A stretch of 64,000 nt of DNA from Shinella sp032095155. Lineage in GTDB: Bacteria > Pseudomonadota > Alphaproteobacteria > Rhizobiales > Rhizobiaceae. The position numbers were made by a program, and so were the translations under genes. The stretch is from contig NZ_JBLZPK010000074.1 of the NCBI RefSeq assembly GCF_049199905.1, positions 1 to 64,000 of the forward strand, written 5' to 3'. Of this stretch, positions 42,174 to 50,461 are shown piece after piece (position 1 is the first letter of the stretch; each line of letters opens with the position of its first letter). The notes beneath the pieces are model-generated. The model had not been told where the DNA came from and did not search any database. It saw nothing but the letters and a program-made list of their open reading frames with translations.

Positions 42174-45100
42174 CCGAAGGCCTCCGGCGCAATGCCCTGG
42201 CGAGCTTCTTCATCGCTCGCCCCGTCTTCGCGATCGTTCTTGCGATTGCGACCCTGCTGTCCGGCGTAATGGGCATCTATTCGCTGTCGATCTCGCAATA
42301 TCCCGATGTCGCGCCGGTCACGGTGCGCATCAGCGCCAGTTATTCGGGCGCCACCGCCGAGGCGGTGGAAAATTCGGTGACAACGAAAATCGAAAGCGCG
42401 ATGACGGGCCTCGATGGCCTGCTCTATATGGAATCGACGTCGAATACCGGTTCGGCGTCGATCTCGCTGACCTTTGCCAGCGGCACGGACCCGGAACTGG
42501 CGCAGGTCGAGGTGCAGAACAAGCTGGCGCGCGTCGAGTCCCAGCTTCCCGAGGCCGTGCAGGATGCCGGCGTCAGCGTCTCGCGCTCGCCTTCCGGCAT
42601 TCTGATGATTGGCAACATCATCTCGCGCGATGGTCGCTACACGTCCTCGCAGCTCTCCGACATCATGTCGAGCAGCATAGAGGAGCGTATCGAGCGTCTG
42701 GACGGCGTCGGCTCCGTGCAGGCGTTCGGCAGCGGCTATGCTATGCGCATCTGGCTCGACCCCGACCAGATGCAGAAATACCAGCTGGTTCCCTCCGACG
42801 TTACGACGGCGATCAAGGCGCAGAACGCGCAGGTCGCGGCCGGCTCGATCGGCTCGACGCCGGTGGTGCGCGGACAACAGCTGAAGGCCAGCATCGTCGC
42901 GCAGACGCAGATGACTTCGGCGGACGAGTTCAAGAAGATCATCCTCAAGACGGCGACGGACAGTTCCGTCGTACGGCTCGGCGATGTCGCGCGGGTCGAG
43001 ATCGGCCTGGAGAGCTACGGCCAGAGCTCGACCTTCAACGGCATGCCGGCCGCGGGCTTCGGTGTGCAGCTGGCAAGTGGTGCCAATGCGATCACCACAG
43101 CGGACGCCGTGCATGCGGAACTCGACAGCCTCGCCGGCTCGTTGCCGGAAGGCGTGGAGATCGCCTATTCCTACGAGACGACACCCTTCGTCGAACTGTC
43201 GATCGAAAAGGTCGTGCACACGTTGATCGAGGCGATCGTGCTGGTCTTCCTCGTGCTGCTGCTCTTCCTGCAGAACCTGCGTGCCACCCTCATTCCGATG
43301 ATCGCGGTACCTGTCGTCCTGCTTGGCACCTTCGGCGTGCTGGCGGCGCTCGGCTATTCCATCAACATGCTGACCATGTTCGCCATGGTGCTCGCGATCG
43401 GCCTTCTCGTCGATGACGCCATCGTCGTGGTGGAGAATGTCGAGCGCGTCATGTCGGAGGAGGGGCTTTCGGCCCGCGAGGCGACCAAAAAATCGATGGG
43501 CGAGATCACCGGCGCGCTGATCGGTGTCGCGCTAGTGCTGACCGCCGTCTTCATTCCCATGGCCTTCTTCTCGGGCTCGGTCGGCGTCATCTACAGGCAG
43601 TTTTCCGTCACCATCGCCAGCGCGATGCTGCTTTCGGTGCTCGTCGCGATCATCCTGACACCGGCACTCTGCGCGATGTTGTTGAAGCCCACGCATGGCG
43701 GGCTGGCGGCCCGCATCTTCGGCGGCTTCAATCGCGGTTTCGAGAAGACGACACGCGGTTATGTCGGCATGGTCGGCGGCATCCTGATGCGGCCGCTGCG
43801 CATGCTCGTGCTGTTTGCCGCTCTGCTCGGCGGTGCCTGGTGGGTCTATACGCAATTGCCCTCCTCCTTCCTGCCGGAGGAGGACCAAGGTGTGCTGATG
43901 ACGCAGATCACGCTGCCGGCCGGCGCCAATGCCGCCCGCACCCAGGCGGTGATCGACATGGTCGAAAACTATTTCCTCACGGAGGAGAAGGACGCGGTGC
44001 AAAGTGTCTTCATGACGCTCGGCTTCGGTTTCGGCGGGAGCGGCGAAAATGCCGCGATGGCCTTTGTGCGGCTCAAGGATTTCGATCAGCGCACGGACAA
44101 GGCGCTGTCCGCCTCCGCCATCTCGCAGCGTGCCTCCGCGCATTTCCGCAAGATCCGCGATGCCGAGGTCTTCGTGCTGGCGCCGCCGGCCATTCAGGGG
44201 CTCGGCCAGAGCAACGGCTTCTCCATGTATCTGGAGGATACCGGCAACAAGGGCCGCGATGCGCTGACGGCGGCGAGCAACCAGCTTGCCGACCTTGCGC
44301 AGAAGGACGACATCGTCGGCAATGTGCGCGGCAACACCCGCACGCTGGAAAGTCAGCTGAAAATAGAGATCGATCAGGAGAAGGCGGGCGCGCTCGGCGT
44401 CGATCTCAGCGGCATCAATGCCCTGATCTCCACCGCCTTTGCCGGCAGTAATGTCAACGACTTCGTCTATAAAGGAGAGATCAAGCCGGTTTATGTGCAG
44501 GCGGACGCGCCCTTCCGCATGCAGCCGGAGGACGTCAGCCGCTGGTATGCCCGCAACGGTACCGGCGAGATGGTTCCTTTCTCGGCCTTCGCCACGACGA
44601 AATGGATCCAGGGCTCGCCGTCGCTTGCCCGCTTCAACGGCACGGCCGCCATCTCCATGAACGGTGCCGCCCAGACAGGCGCCAGCTCCGGTGACGCGAT
44701 GGACCGCATGGAGGCGCTCGTTGCCGATCTCGATGGTGGCTACAGTGCGGCCTGGTCCGGCCTGTCCTACCAGGAGCGGCTGGCCGGCTCGCAGGAGGCG
44801 ATGCTCTACGCTGTCTCGATGCTCGTCGTCTTCCTGTGCCTTGCGGCGCTTTACGAAAGCTGGTCGATCCCGCTCTCCGTTATCCTGGCGGTGCCGGTCG
44901 GGGTGCTCGGTGCGCTTGTCGCGGCCTGGGCCTTCGGCCAGTCGAACGACGTCTATTTCAAGGTCGGCCTGCTGACGACCATCGGTCTCACCGCCAAGAA
45001 CGCCATCCTGATCGTCGAATTCGCCAAGGACTTGCGCGATCAGGGGAAATCCGTCGTGGATGCGGTGCTGGAGGCGGCGCGCATGCGCCTTCGCCCCATC

Positions 45101-45289
45101 ATCATGACATCGCTCGCCTTCATCCTCGGCGTGCTGCCGCTCGCCTTCGCGACGGGCGCCAGCTCGGCGGCGCAGAATGCCATCGGCATCGGCGTGATGG
45201 GCGGCATGATCGCTGCAACCCTGCTCGGCATCTTCTTCGTGCCGCTGCTCTTCGTGGTCGTTACGAAACGGCAGGTTGGTTCCGGCTAA
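42170..45289 (+). CDS. RND efflux pump inner-membrane transporter (HAE1/AcrB type)
   Basis: 1039 residues, the standard length. The N-terminal FFIARPVFAIVLAIATLLSGVMGI segment, the DxxD-type TM4 region (LVDDAIVVVENVERV), and the second-half GLTAKNAILIVEFAKDL mark the hydrophobic/amphiphilic efflux branch. It uses the proton gradient to expel drugs, detergents or phenolics through AdaptoR and TolC. It is coupled to the adaptor gene and controlled by the divergent TetR. Ligand specificity cannot be read from sequence. Confidence 0.95.
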   Translation: MTEGLRRNALASFFIARPVFAIVLAIATLLSGVMGIYSLSISQYPDVAPVTVRISASYSGATAEAVENSVTTKIESAMTGLDGLLYMESTSNTGSASISLTFASGTDPELAQVEVQNKLARVESQLPEAVQDAGVSVSRSPSGILMIGNIISRDGRYTSSQLSDIMSSSIEERIERLDGVGSVQAFGSGYAMRIWLDPDQMQKYQLVPSDVTTAIKAQNAQVAAGSIGSTPVVRGQQLKASIVAQTQMTSADEFKKIILKTATDSSVVRLGDVARVEIGLESYGQSSTFNGMPAAGFGVQLASGANAITTADAVHAELDSLAGSLPEGVEIAYSYETTPFVELSIEKVVHTLIEAIVLVFLVLLLFLQNLRATLIPMIAVPVVLLGTFGVLAALGYSINMLTMFAMVLAIGLLVDDAIVVVENVERVMSEEGLSAREATKKSMGEITGALIGVALVLTAVFIPMAFFSGSVGVIYRQFSVTIASAMLLSVLVAIILTPALCAMLLKPTHGGLAARIFGGFNRGFEKTTRGYVGMVGGILMRPLRMLVLFAALLGGAWWVYTQLPSSFLPEEDQGVLMTQITLPAGANAARTQAVIDMVENYFLTEEKDAVQSVFMTLGFGFGGSGENAAMAFVRLKDFDQRTDKALSASAISQRASAHFRKIRDAEVFVLAPPAIQGLGQSNGFSMYLEDTGNKGRDALTAASNQLADLAQKDDIVGNVRGNTRTLESQLKIEIDQEKAGALGVDLSGINALISTAFAGSNVNDFVYKGEIKPVYVQADAPFRMQPEDVSRWYARNGTGEMVPFSAFATTKWIQGSPSLARFNGTAAISMNGAAQTGASSGDAMDRMEALVADLDGGYSAAWSGLSYQERLAGSQEAMLYAVSMLVVFLCLAALYESWSIPLSVILAVPVGVLGALVAAWAFGQSNDVYFKVGLLTTIGLTAKNAILIVEFAKDLRDQGKSVVDAVLEAARMRLRPIIMTSLAFILGVLPLAFATGASSAAQNAIGIGVMGGMIAATLLGIFFVPLLFVVVTKRQVGSG

Positions 45290-45820
45290 GAGTAGGGTTG
45301 CCGTTATCACGCACTGCCAAGAGAACCGTAACCGGACTATAGGATCATATCGGCAAGCTGGTTGGTCTGGTTGAGCCACAAAAGGCCCGGACTTAACTCA
45401 ACTGATGTGGATACGATCCAGCCTGAGGGGAAAGCTCCAGTCAAGCGGCGCTGGGCGAAGCCAGTCGAGGGTAGGGAAACGGTCAAGACCAAGTTCACTA
45501 ACGTCTGGGGAAGATGCGGTTGAAACACTAAGGCGGCTCCAGCGGATGAAGCGGTTGTAGCCCGTTCCTGATTACGCAGACGATCCCAACTTACGACGAG
45601 CCGATCATTGAGCGTGCAACACCATGCGAAAGCGGGATCGCGCGACACTCGCGCCATCTGGCGCTCGTTCACCAGGAAATAAGTTACTTATAACCGCGTC
45701 CTTGGCGGAGAGCGTGAATCACATTTCAGACGGAATTAATAGGTCCTTAGCCTAGATGCTCAACATCAGCACGATGCTCGCGCTGATGCCGAGCAACGAT
45801 TAATTTCGATGGCGTTACCC
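45290..45820. other. gap between RND pump and siderophore operon, with a possible group II intron remnant
   Basis: 531 bases between two convergent operon ends. The middle (about 45360-45660) resembles part of a group II intron RNA, described separately. No protein-coding frame looks real. Confidence 0.4.
45360..45660 (+). ncRNA. possible remnant of a group II intron ribozyme (domain I part)
   Basis: The plus strand contains in order GAGGGGAAAGCTCCAGTCAA, GCGGCG, GTCGAGGGTAGGGAAACGGTC, AAGACCAAG, CTGGGGAAGATGCGGTTGAA and ACACTAAGGCGGCTCCAG, a run that I associate with domain I of bacterial group II introns of the rhizobial class. No intron-encoded reverse transcriptase, no domain V hairpin and no GTGCG start were found, so it would be a dead fragment. 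This is recalled resemblance, not a search result. Confidence 0.42.
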
Positions 45821-46630
45821 TCATCCGTCCGCACGGGCACGTCTTGCCGGCACCACCATCGGGAGGCCTGTGACCGGGTCGTCTATGACGATGCAGGCGA
45901 TGTCGAAGATGGTTTTGACCATATCCTGGGTTACCACATCGCGGGGATGTCCCTCCGCGACGATCATGCCGTCTTTCATGGCAACGAGATGCGATGCGTA
46001 GCGGGCGGCCTGGTTGAGGTCGTGCAGGACGGCGACGATGGTTCGTCCCTCCCGGTTCAGCCGTTCGAGCAGATCCATGAGATCGATCTGGTGGGCGATG
46101 TCGAGGAAGGTCGTCGGCTCGTCGAGGAGCAGGATCGGCGTTTCCTGTGCCAGCGCCATCGCGACCCAGGCGCGCTGGCGCTGGCCGCCTGAAAGCGTAT
46201 CCACTGACTGCTCGGAAAGGCCTGCAATATCCGTCGCCGCGATGGCGGAACGCACGGCGTCCTCGTCCCCCGCAGACCATTGCCGCAGAAACGATTGATG
46301 CGGGTAGCGGCCGCGGGCCACCAGTTCCGCCACGGAAATGCCCTCGGGGGCGGTGGACGTCTGCGGCAGAAGGCCGAGGCGGCGGGCGACGTCGCGGGTT
46401 TTCAGGCGGTTGATATCCTGCCCGTCGAGCACGACCTGGCCCTGGCTCGGCACGAGCAGCCTTGCCATGGCGCGCAGCAGGGTCGACTTGCCGCAGGCAT
46501 TGGGGCCGACGATGACCGTGAAGGAGCCGGGGCGTATGGCAAGCGTGAGGTCCCGGCAGGTCACCGTATGGGCACCGTAGCCCAGCGTCACCGACTGCGC
46601 TTCGAGTTGCGGTTGCTGATTGTCCGTCAT
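45821..46630 (-). CDS. iron-siderophore ABC transporter ATP-binding protein
   Basis: 269 residues. Walker A GPNACGKST, Q-loop LLPQTSTAPEGISVAELV with GRYPHQSF, signature LSGGQRQRAWVAMAL and Walker B ILLLDEPTTFLDIAHQ identify the FecE/FepC/FhuC group. Start 46630 (MTDNQQPQ) overlaps the permease stop by four bases, replacing a longer frame with an unlikely Arg-rich lead. It is the last gene of the operon beginning at 50414 or at 54601. It powers import of the iron chelate across the inner membrane. Confidence 0.93.
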   Translation of the reverse strand: MTDNQQPQLEAQSVTLGYGAHTVTCRDLTLAIRPGSFTVIVGPNACGKSTLLRAMARLLVPSQGQVVLDGQDINRLKTRDVARRLGLLPQTSTAPEGISVAELVARGRYPHQSFLRQWSAGDEDAVRSAIAATDIAGLSEQSVDTLSGGQRQRAWVAMALAQETPILLLDEPTTFLDIAHQIDLMDLLERLNREGRTIVAVLHDLNQAARYASHLVAMKDGMIVAEGHPRDVVTQDMVKTIFDIACIVIDDPVTGLPMVVPARRARADG

Positions 46631-47670
46631 CGCCGACCTTCGCGGATAAGGAGCCATAGGAGATAGAGCCCGCCGACGCTGATCGTCATGATGCCGACGG
46701 GGAGCTGGCGGCCGAAGGCGTGCTGGGCCGCTCCGTCGGCCAAAACCAGCAGGACCGCGCCGGCAAGGGCGGGGGCGAAAAGCCCGACGCTGGAGGCGCC
46801 GACGAGACGCCGCGCGATCTGTGGGGCGCACAGCGCGATGAAGGAGATCGGCCCGGCCGTTGCGGTGGCGACCGCCGTCAGCGCGACGCCAAGCAGCATC
46901 AGCAGGCCGCGCGTGCGGCGCACGGTGACGCCGGAGGCGAGGGCGGCGTCATCTCCCAGTTCCATCTGGCGCAGCGGGCGGGCGAGGGCGGCGAGGGGAA
47001 GGCAAAGCAAGCAGAACAGGACGGCAGAGGGGCGTAGCTGCTCGAAACCCAGTCCGTTCAGCGATCCGGCAGCCCAGAATGCCGCGCCCATCGCCATTTC
47101 CAGATCCGCCTTCTGGATCAGCCAGGCATTGAAGGCCGACAGCATGGCGGATGTGCCGATCCCAACGACGATCAGACGGAAACCCTGCTGGCCGGTCGTG
47201 CCGGCAAGCAGATAGACCAGCATCGCCGTGACGATGCCGCCGCCGAGCGCGCCGAACGCCGTCGCATAATAGCCGCCCGAGAACAGCAGCAGCACCACCA
47301 GCGCGCCGGTGTGCGAACCCGCGGCGAAACCGATGATATCGGGCGACCCCAGGGGATTGCGTGTCAGCGATTGGAAGATCGCGCCGCCGAGGCCGAGGGC
47401 GGCGCCGAGAAGCATCGCGAACAGCATGCGGGGTAGGCGCCATTCTAGAATGATCATCCTGGTCTTGCCGGTGGCCTGCCCGGACAGTGCGCTAAAGACA
47501 TCCGCCATGCCGGTATCGAAGCGTCCCGCCGTCAACGAGAAAAAGGCAAGCAGGAGAAGTAGCGTTGTGAGTGCGAGGCACACGGCCAGCGTGCGCGTCC
47601 GGATACGGACGGAGACCTGCTGGCCGGCATTGGGGCCGTGCGGCGGAAAACGATGGATCAGCGCTTTCAA
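46627..47670 (-). CDS. iron-siderophore ABC transporter permease (FecD/FepG type)
   Basis: 347 residues with about ten membrane segments. The family motifs RLPRMLFAMLLGAALGLGGAIFQSLTRNPLGSPDIIG and GPISFIALCAPQIARRLVG are present. It pairs with the 47667 permease, whose stop it overlaps (4 bases). The pair makes the channel for the substrate of the 49416 binding protein. Confidence 0.93.
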   Translation of the reverse strand: MKALIHRFPPHGPNAGQQVSVRIRTRTLAVCLALTTLLLLLAFFSLTAGRFDTGMADVFSALSGQATGKTRMIILEWRLPRMLFAMLLGAALGLGGAIFQSLTRNPLGSPDIIGFAAGSHTGALVVLLLFSGGYYATAFGALGGGIVTAMLVYLLAGTTGQQGFRLIVVGIGTSAMLSAFNAWLIQKADLEMAMGAAFWAAGSLNGLGFEQLRPSAVLFCLLCLPLAALARPLRQMELGDDAALASGVTVRRTRGLLMLLGVALTAVATATAGPISFIALCAPQIARRLVGASSVGLFAPALAGAVLLVLADGAAQHAFGRQLPVGIMTISVGGLYLLWLLIREGRR

Positions 47671-48704
47671 AGGGTCTTTGTCCTTGCGCTGCGTGCCAGC
47701 ATGATGAGAACCGGTGCACCGAGAAATGCCACGACGATGCCGGCATCGAGCTCGTCCGGGTAGATGAGCAGCCTGCCGGCGATGTCGGCAGCCAGGAGAA
47801 GATTGACCGAGCAGAGCATCGTCAGCGGGATGATCCTCCGTTGATCCGATCCGGCGATCCAGCGGGCGGCATAGGGCATCATCAGACCGATGAAGCTGAT
47901 CGGGCCGGTTGCGGCGGTGGCAGCGCCGGCCAGCAGCGTCACCGAGAGGATGACGGTGATGCGCAGGCGGGACAGGTTCAATCCGAGCGCCTGCGCCGTG
48001 TCATCGCCCAGCGCCGCGGCGTTCAGCGCGGGTGCGGCGATCAGGGCAAGCAGCAAGCCGGCAACGATGAACGGCGCCACAGTCGCGGCGACGGCGAGGT
48101 TGCGCCCGGCGACCGTACCCACCTGCCAGTGGCGCAGGCTGTCGAAGGCTTGGGGGTCGAGCAGCGTCACGGATGAGCCGATACCGCCGAGAACGGCCGA
48201 AATCGCGACGCCGGACAGAAGCAGCCTCACGGGCGTCGCGCCGCCGGCGCCGGCACCGATCGTGTAGACGAGCAGGCCGGCCATGGCCGCGCCGGCGAGA
48301 GCGAACCAGACATAAGCGGTGATCGACGCGAAGGAAAACACGCCGACGGCCAGAATGACGGCAAAGGCCGCGCCGGCATTGACGCCGAGAATGCCGGGAT
48401 CTGCCAGAGGGTTTCGCGTGGAGGCCTGGATCAGCGCGCCGGCCGTGCCGAAGGCCGCGCCGCAAAGAAGACACAGGATGGTTCTGGGCAAGCGGTATTG
48501 ACGCACGACGATGTGGTCGGTCATGCCGGAATTGTAATGCAGGAAGGCATCGCGTACCGCAGAAAACGCAATGGGTCGCGCACCCAGCATCAGGCTGGTG
48601 ATGGAAAGGGCGACAAGCAGAAGGCCAAGCACGGCAAGGGCGAGCGGCACGGAACGCGCATGCGTCCGCCCGACGGGCCTGCCTGGCATCAGACGATCGC
48701 TCAC
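47667..48704 (-). CDS. iron-siderophore ABC transporter permease (FecC/FepD type)
   Basis: 345 residues from GTG 48704, which overlaps the stop of the reductase gene as GTGA; an ATG at 48689 is also possible. RLPRTILCLLCGAAFGTAGALIQASTRNPLADPGILG and GPISFIGLMMPYAARWIAG are the FecCD landmarks. The GTGA overlap ties it to the siderophore-interacting protein gene, so uptake and reductive release of iron are encoded together. Confidence 0.92.
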   Translation of the reverse strand: MSDRLMPGRPVGRTHARSVPLALAVLGLLLVALSITSLMLGARPIAFSAVRDAFLHYNSGMTDHIVVRQYRLPRTILCLLCGAAFGTAGALIQASTRNPLADPGILGVNAGAAFAVILAVGVFSFASITAYVWFALAGAAMAGLLVYTIGAGAGGATPVRLLLSGVAISAVLGGIGSSVTLLDPQAFDSLRHWQVGTVAGRNLAVAATVAPFIVAGLLLALIAAPALNAAALGDDTAQALGLNLSRLRITVILSVTLLAGAATAATGPISFIGLMMPYAARWIAGSDQRRIIPLTMLCSVNLLLAADIAGRLLIYPDELDAGIVVAFLGAPVLIMLARSARTKTL

Positions 48705-49414
48705 GAGCGTGCCTGCCCATGGATCCAGTAGCCGACGGTGGTCAGCTGCTCGCGCGGGAGCCCGAGCGTGTCGCGAAAATGCTTTCGGCACGCGGCGATC
48801 TCGCTGGCTTCGCCGGCAACCCAAACGTAGCCGGGACCATCCGGAAGGGCGATCGAGCGCGCGATGTCCGAAAGGCGGCTTGGGCGCTCGCCGTGATGCA
48901 TGTTCTCGTGCCAGTGGACGGTACAGTCCGCTGCAGCGAAATCCTGGCGGTCGCCTGCGGTCATGATCTCGACATGGGCGGTGACCGGCAGACCAGCAGG
49001 CCGTTCCTCGATGATCCGGCCGACGGCCGGCAGCCCCGTCGCGTCGGCAATCAACAGGATCCATGTGCTGTCGGCCGGTGGAACGTAGCGGAAGCGCGGC
49101 TTGAAGATATCCAGCCTGTCACCTGGCCGGGCGCCGCGCGCCCATGTGGAGGCGATGCCGCCCTCATGCGAGACGAAATCGATCGTCATCTCGCCAAGCG
49201 CACCGTCCCAGCGCCGGATGGTGTAGTAGCGTCCGGGCGCGTCGGCGAGCGCCACGTCCCCATCGGGAAAGCTCAGCCAGATGAACTCGTCCAGCCCGCC
49301 GCAGCTTGCAAAATCGCGCAGCCCGTCGCCCCCGATGACGATCCGGATCATCGATGGCGTCATAAGCGTGCTGGAGAGCACGATCGCAGTGTGAAAATCC
49401 CTTTCCTCGACCAT
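48701..49414 (-). CDS. siderophore-interacting protein (ferric-siderophore reductase, ViuB/YqjH type)
   Basis: 237 residues from ATG 49414. The FAD-binding part has PGRYYTIRRWDGALGEMTIDFVSHEGGIASTWA, with the R-x-Y-T-like flavin motif; the C-terminal NAD(P)H part has ILLIADATGLPAVGRII and GYVWVAGEASEIAACRKHF. Enzymes of this family reduce Fe(III) inside the cytoplasm after the chelate is imported, freeing the metal. It starts one base after the binding-protein stop. The family prefers catecholate and hydroxamate complexes, arguing against a plain ferric citrate system. Confidence 0.9.
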   Translation of the reverse strand: MVEERDFHTAIVLSSTLMTPSMIRIVIGGDGLRDFASCGGLDEFIWLSFPDGDVALADAPGRYYTIRRWDGALGEMTIDFVSHEGGIASTWARGARPGDRLDIFKPRFRYVPPADSTWILLIADATGLPAVGRIIEERPAGLPVTAHVEIMTAGDRQDFAAADCTVHWHENMHHGERPSRLSDIARSIALPDGPGYVWVAGEASEIAACRKHFRDTLGLPREQLTTVGYWIHGQARS

Positions 49415-49415
49415 A

Positions 49416-50414
49416 TCAACGCCCCTTCGCGGCGGCGGCCGCAATGCGCTCGACAAAACCGGGGAATGCATAGGGAATGGACAGGACGCTGACGGCAGAG
49501 GTCGCCCATACCGAGACCGGATCGTCGAGCGGGACATAGGCGCCGCGGCGCATCGGGCCAAAGGCCTGAAGCAGCGGTTGGCTTTCCGCATCGGCGCGGG
49601 CGCCCGGCCCGTACCAGACGATGAGGACGTCAGCGTCGAAACGGTCGAGGTCCTCCAGACTGACGCCGGTTCCGTTGACATCGGGTTCGGCCGCCATCAG
49701 GGCTTCGATGCCGTGGGCGAGGCGAAGCCCCATCGCCAGAAGCTCGCGCACCCGTGGGTCGCTTGCGAAATAGACCCCGAGCGATCCTTCGCCCGGAAAA
49801 TAGCTGCCGAAAATGAAGGTCTTGTCCTTGAGATCCGGATACGCGTCGGCAAGGCTGTGCAACTGCCGTTCCGTCGCGGCCACGAGGTCGCGCGCCTTCT
49901 TTTCCTCGCCGAGCGCCAGCCCCGTCAGCGCCATCTGCTCGCGCCAGTCCGCCCGCCAGGGCGCTGAGCGGTAGGCGACGGTCGGCGCGATGCTCGACAG
50001 GCGCTGCCACTCGACCTCGTTGATGCCGGTCTTGATGGCCAGGATCAGGTCTGGCTCGAGGGCGGCAATCGCCTCGTAGTCGAGTTCACCGGATTGCAGC
50101 AGTGTGGGCATCTGCGTCTGCAAATAGTGCTCGTTCCACGGGAGAATACCGCTTTCGAACAGGCCGTAGCGATGCATGCCGACCGGAATGCGGCCAAGTG
50201 CGATCACCGCATCTTCGCCGTTCCAGCCAAGGGTGACGATGCGCTGCGGCTCTGCCTCGATGCGGGTTTCTCCGAGCGCATGACCGATGGCGACGGGAAA
50301 ACGGTCCGGCGCTGCGGCGAACGCGACCGTGGCGGGGCTTGCGGCAAGCAGTCCCGTGGCGCCGATCAGGGCGCCGATGAACTGCCGTCTGTTTGCATGA
50401 TCTGCTGTCGTCAT
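49416..50414 (-). CDS. iron-siderophore ABC transporter substrate-binding protein
   Basis: 332 residues. The N-terminus carries a twin-arginine-like signal (NRRQFIGALIGATGLLAASPATVAFAA). The body is a class III (FecB/FhuD) protein: RIVTLGWNGEDAVIALGRIPVGM and DYEAIAALEPDLILAIKTGIN are typical. It carries the chelate from the outer-membrane receptor to the FecCD-type permeases. It follows the receptor gene by 47 bases on the minus strand and precedes the reductase gene by one base. Confidence 0.92.
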   Translation of the reverse strand: MTTADHANRRQFIGALIGATGLLAASPATVAFAAAPDRFPVAIGHALGETRIEAEPQRIVTLGWNGEDAVIALGRIPVGMHRYGLFESGILPWNEHYLQTQMPTLLQSGELDYEAIAALEPDLILAIKTGINEVEWQRLSSIAPTVAYRSAPWRADWREQMALTGLALGEEKKARDLVAATERQLHSLADAYPDLKDKTFIFGSYFPGEGSLGVYFASDPRVRELLAMGLRLAHGIEALMAAEPDVNGTGVSLEDLDRFDADVLIVWYGPGARADAESQPLLQAFGPMRRGAYVPLDDPVSVWATSAVSVLSIPYAFPGFVERIAAAAAKGR

Positions 50415-50461
50415 GAATGCAAAAGCCGGCCGGCGTTTTCACGCGCCAGCCGGCCCCTTTC

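Noticed and set aside
48705..49064. Longer N-terminus for the FecC-type permease
   Set aside because: The extension is antisense-like, Arg-rich sequence within the reductase gene in another frame; GTGA overlap at 48704 is a better start.
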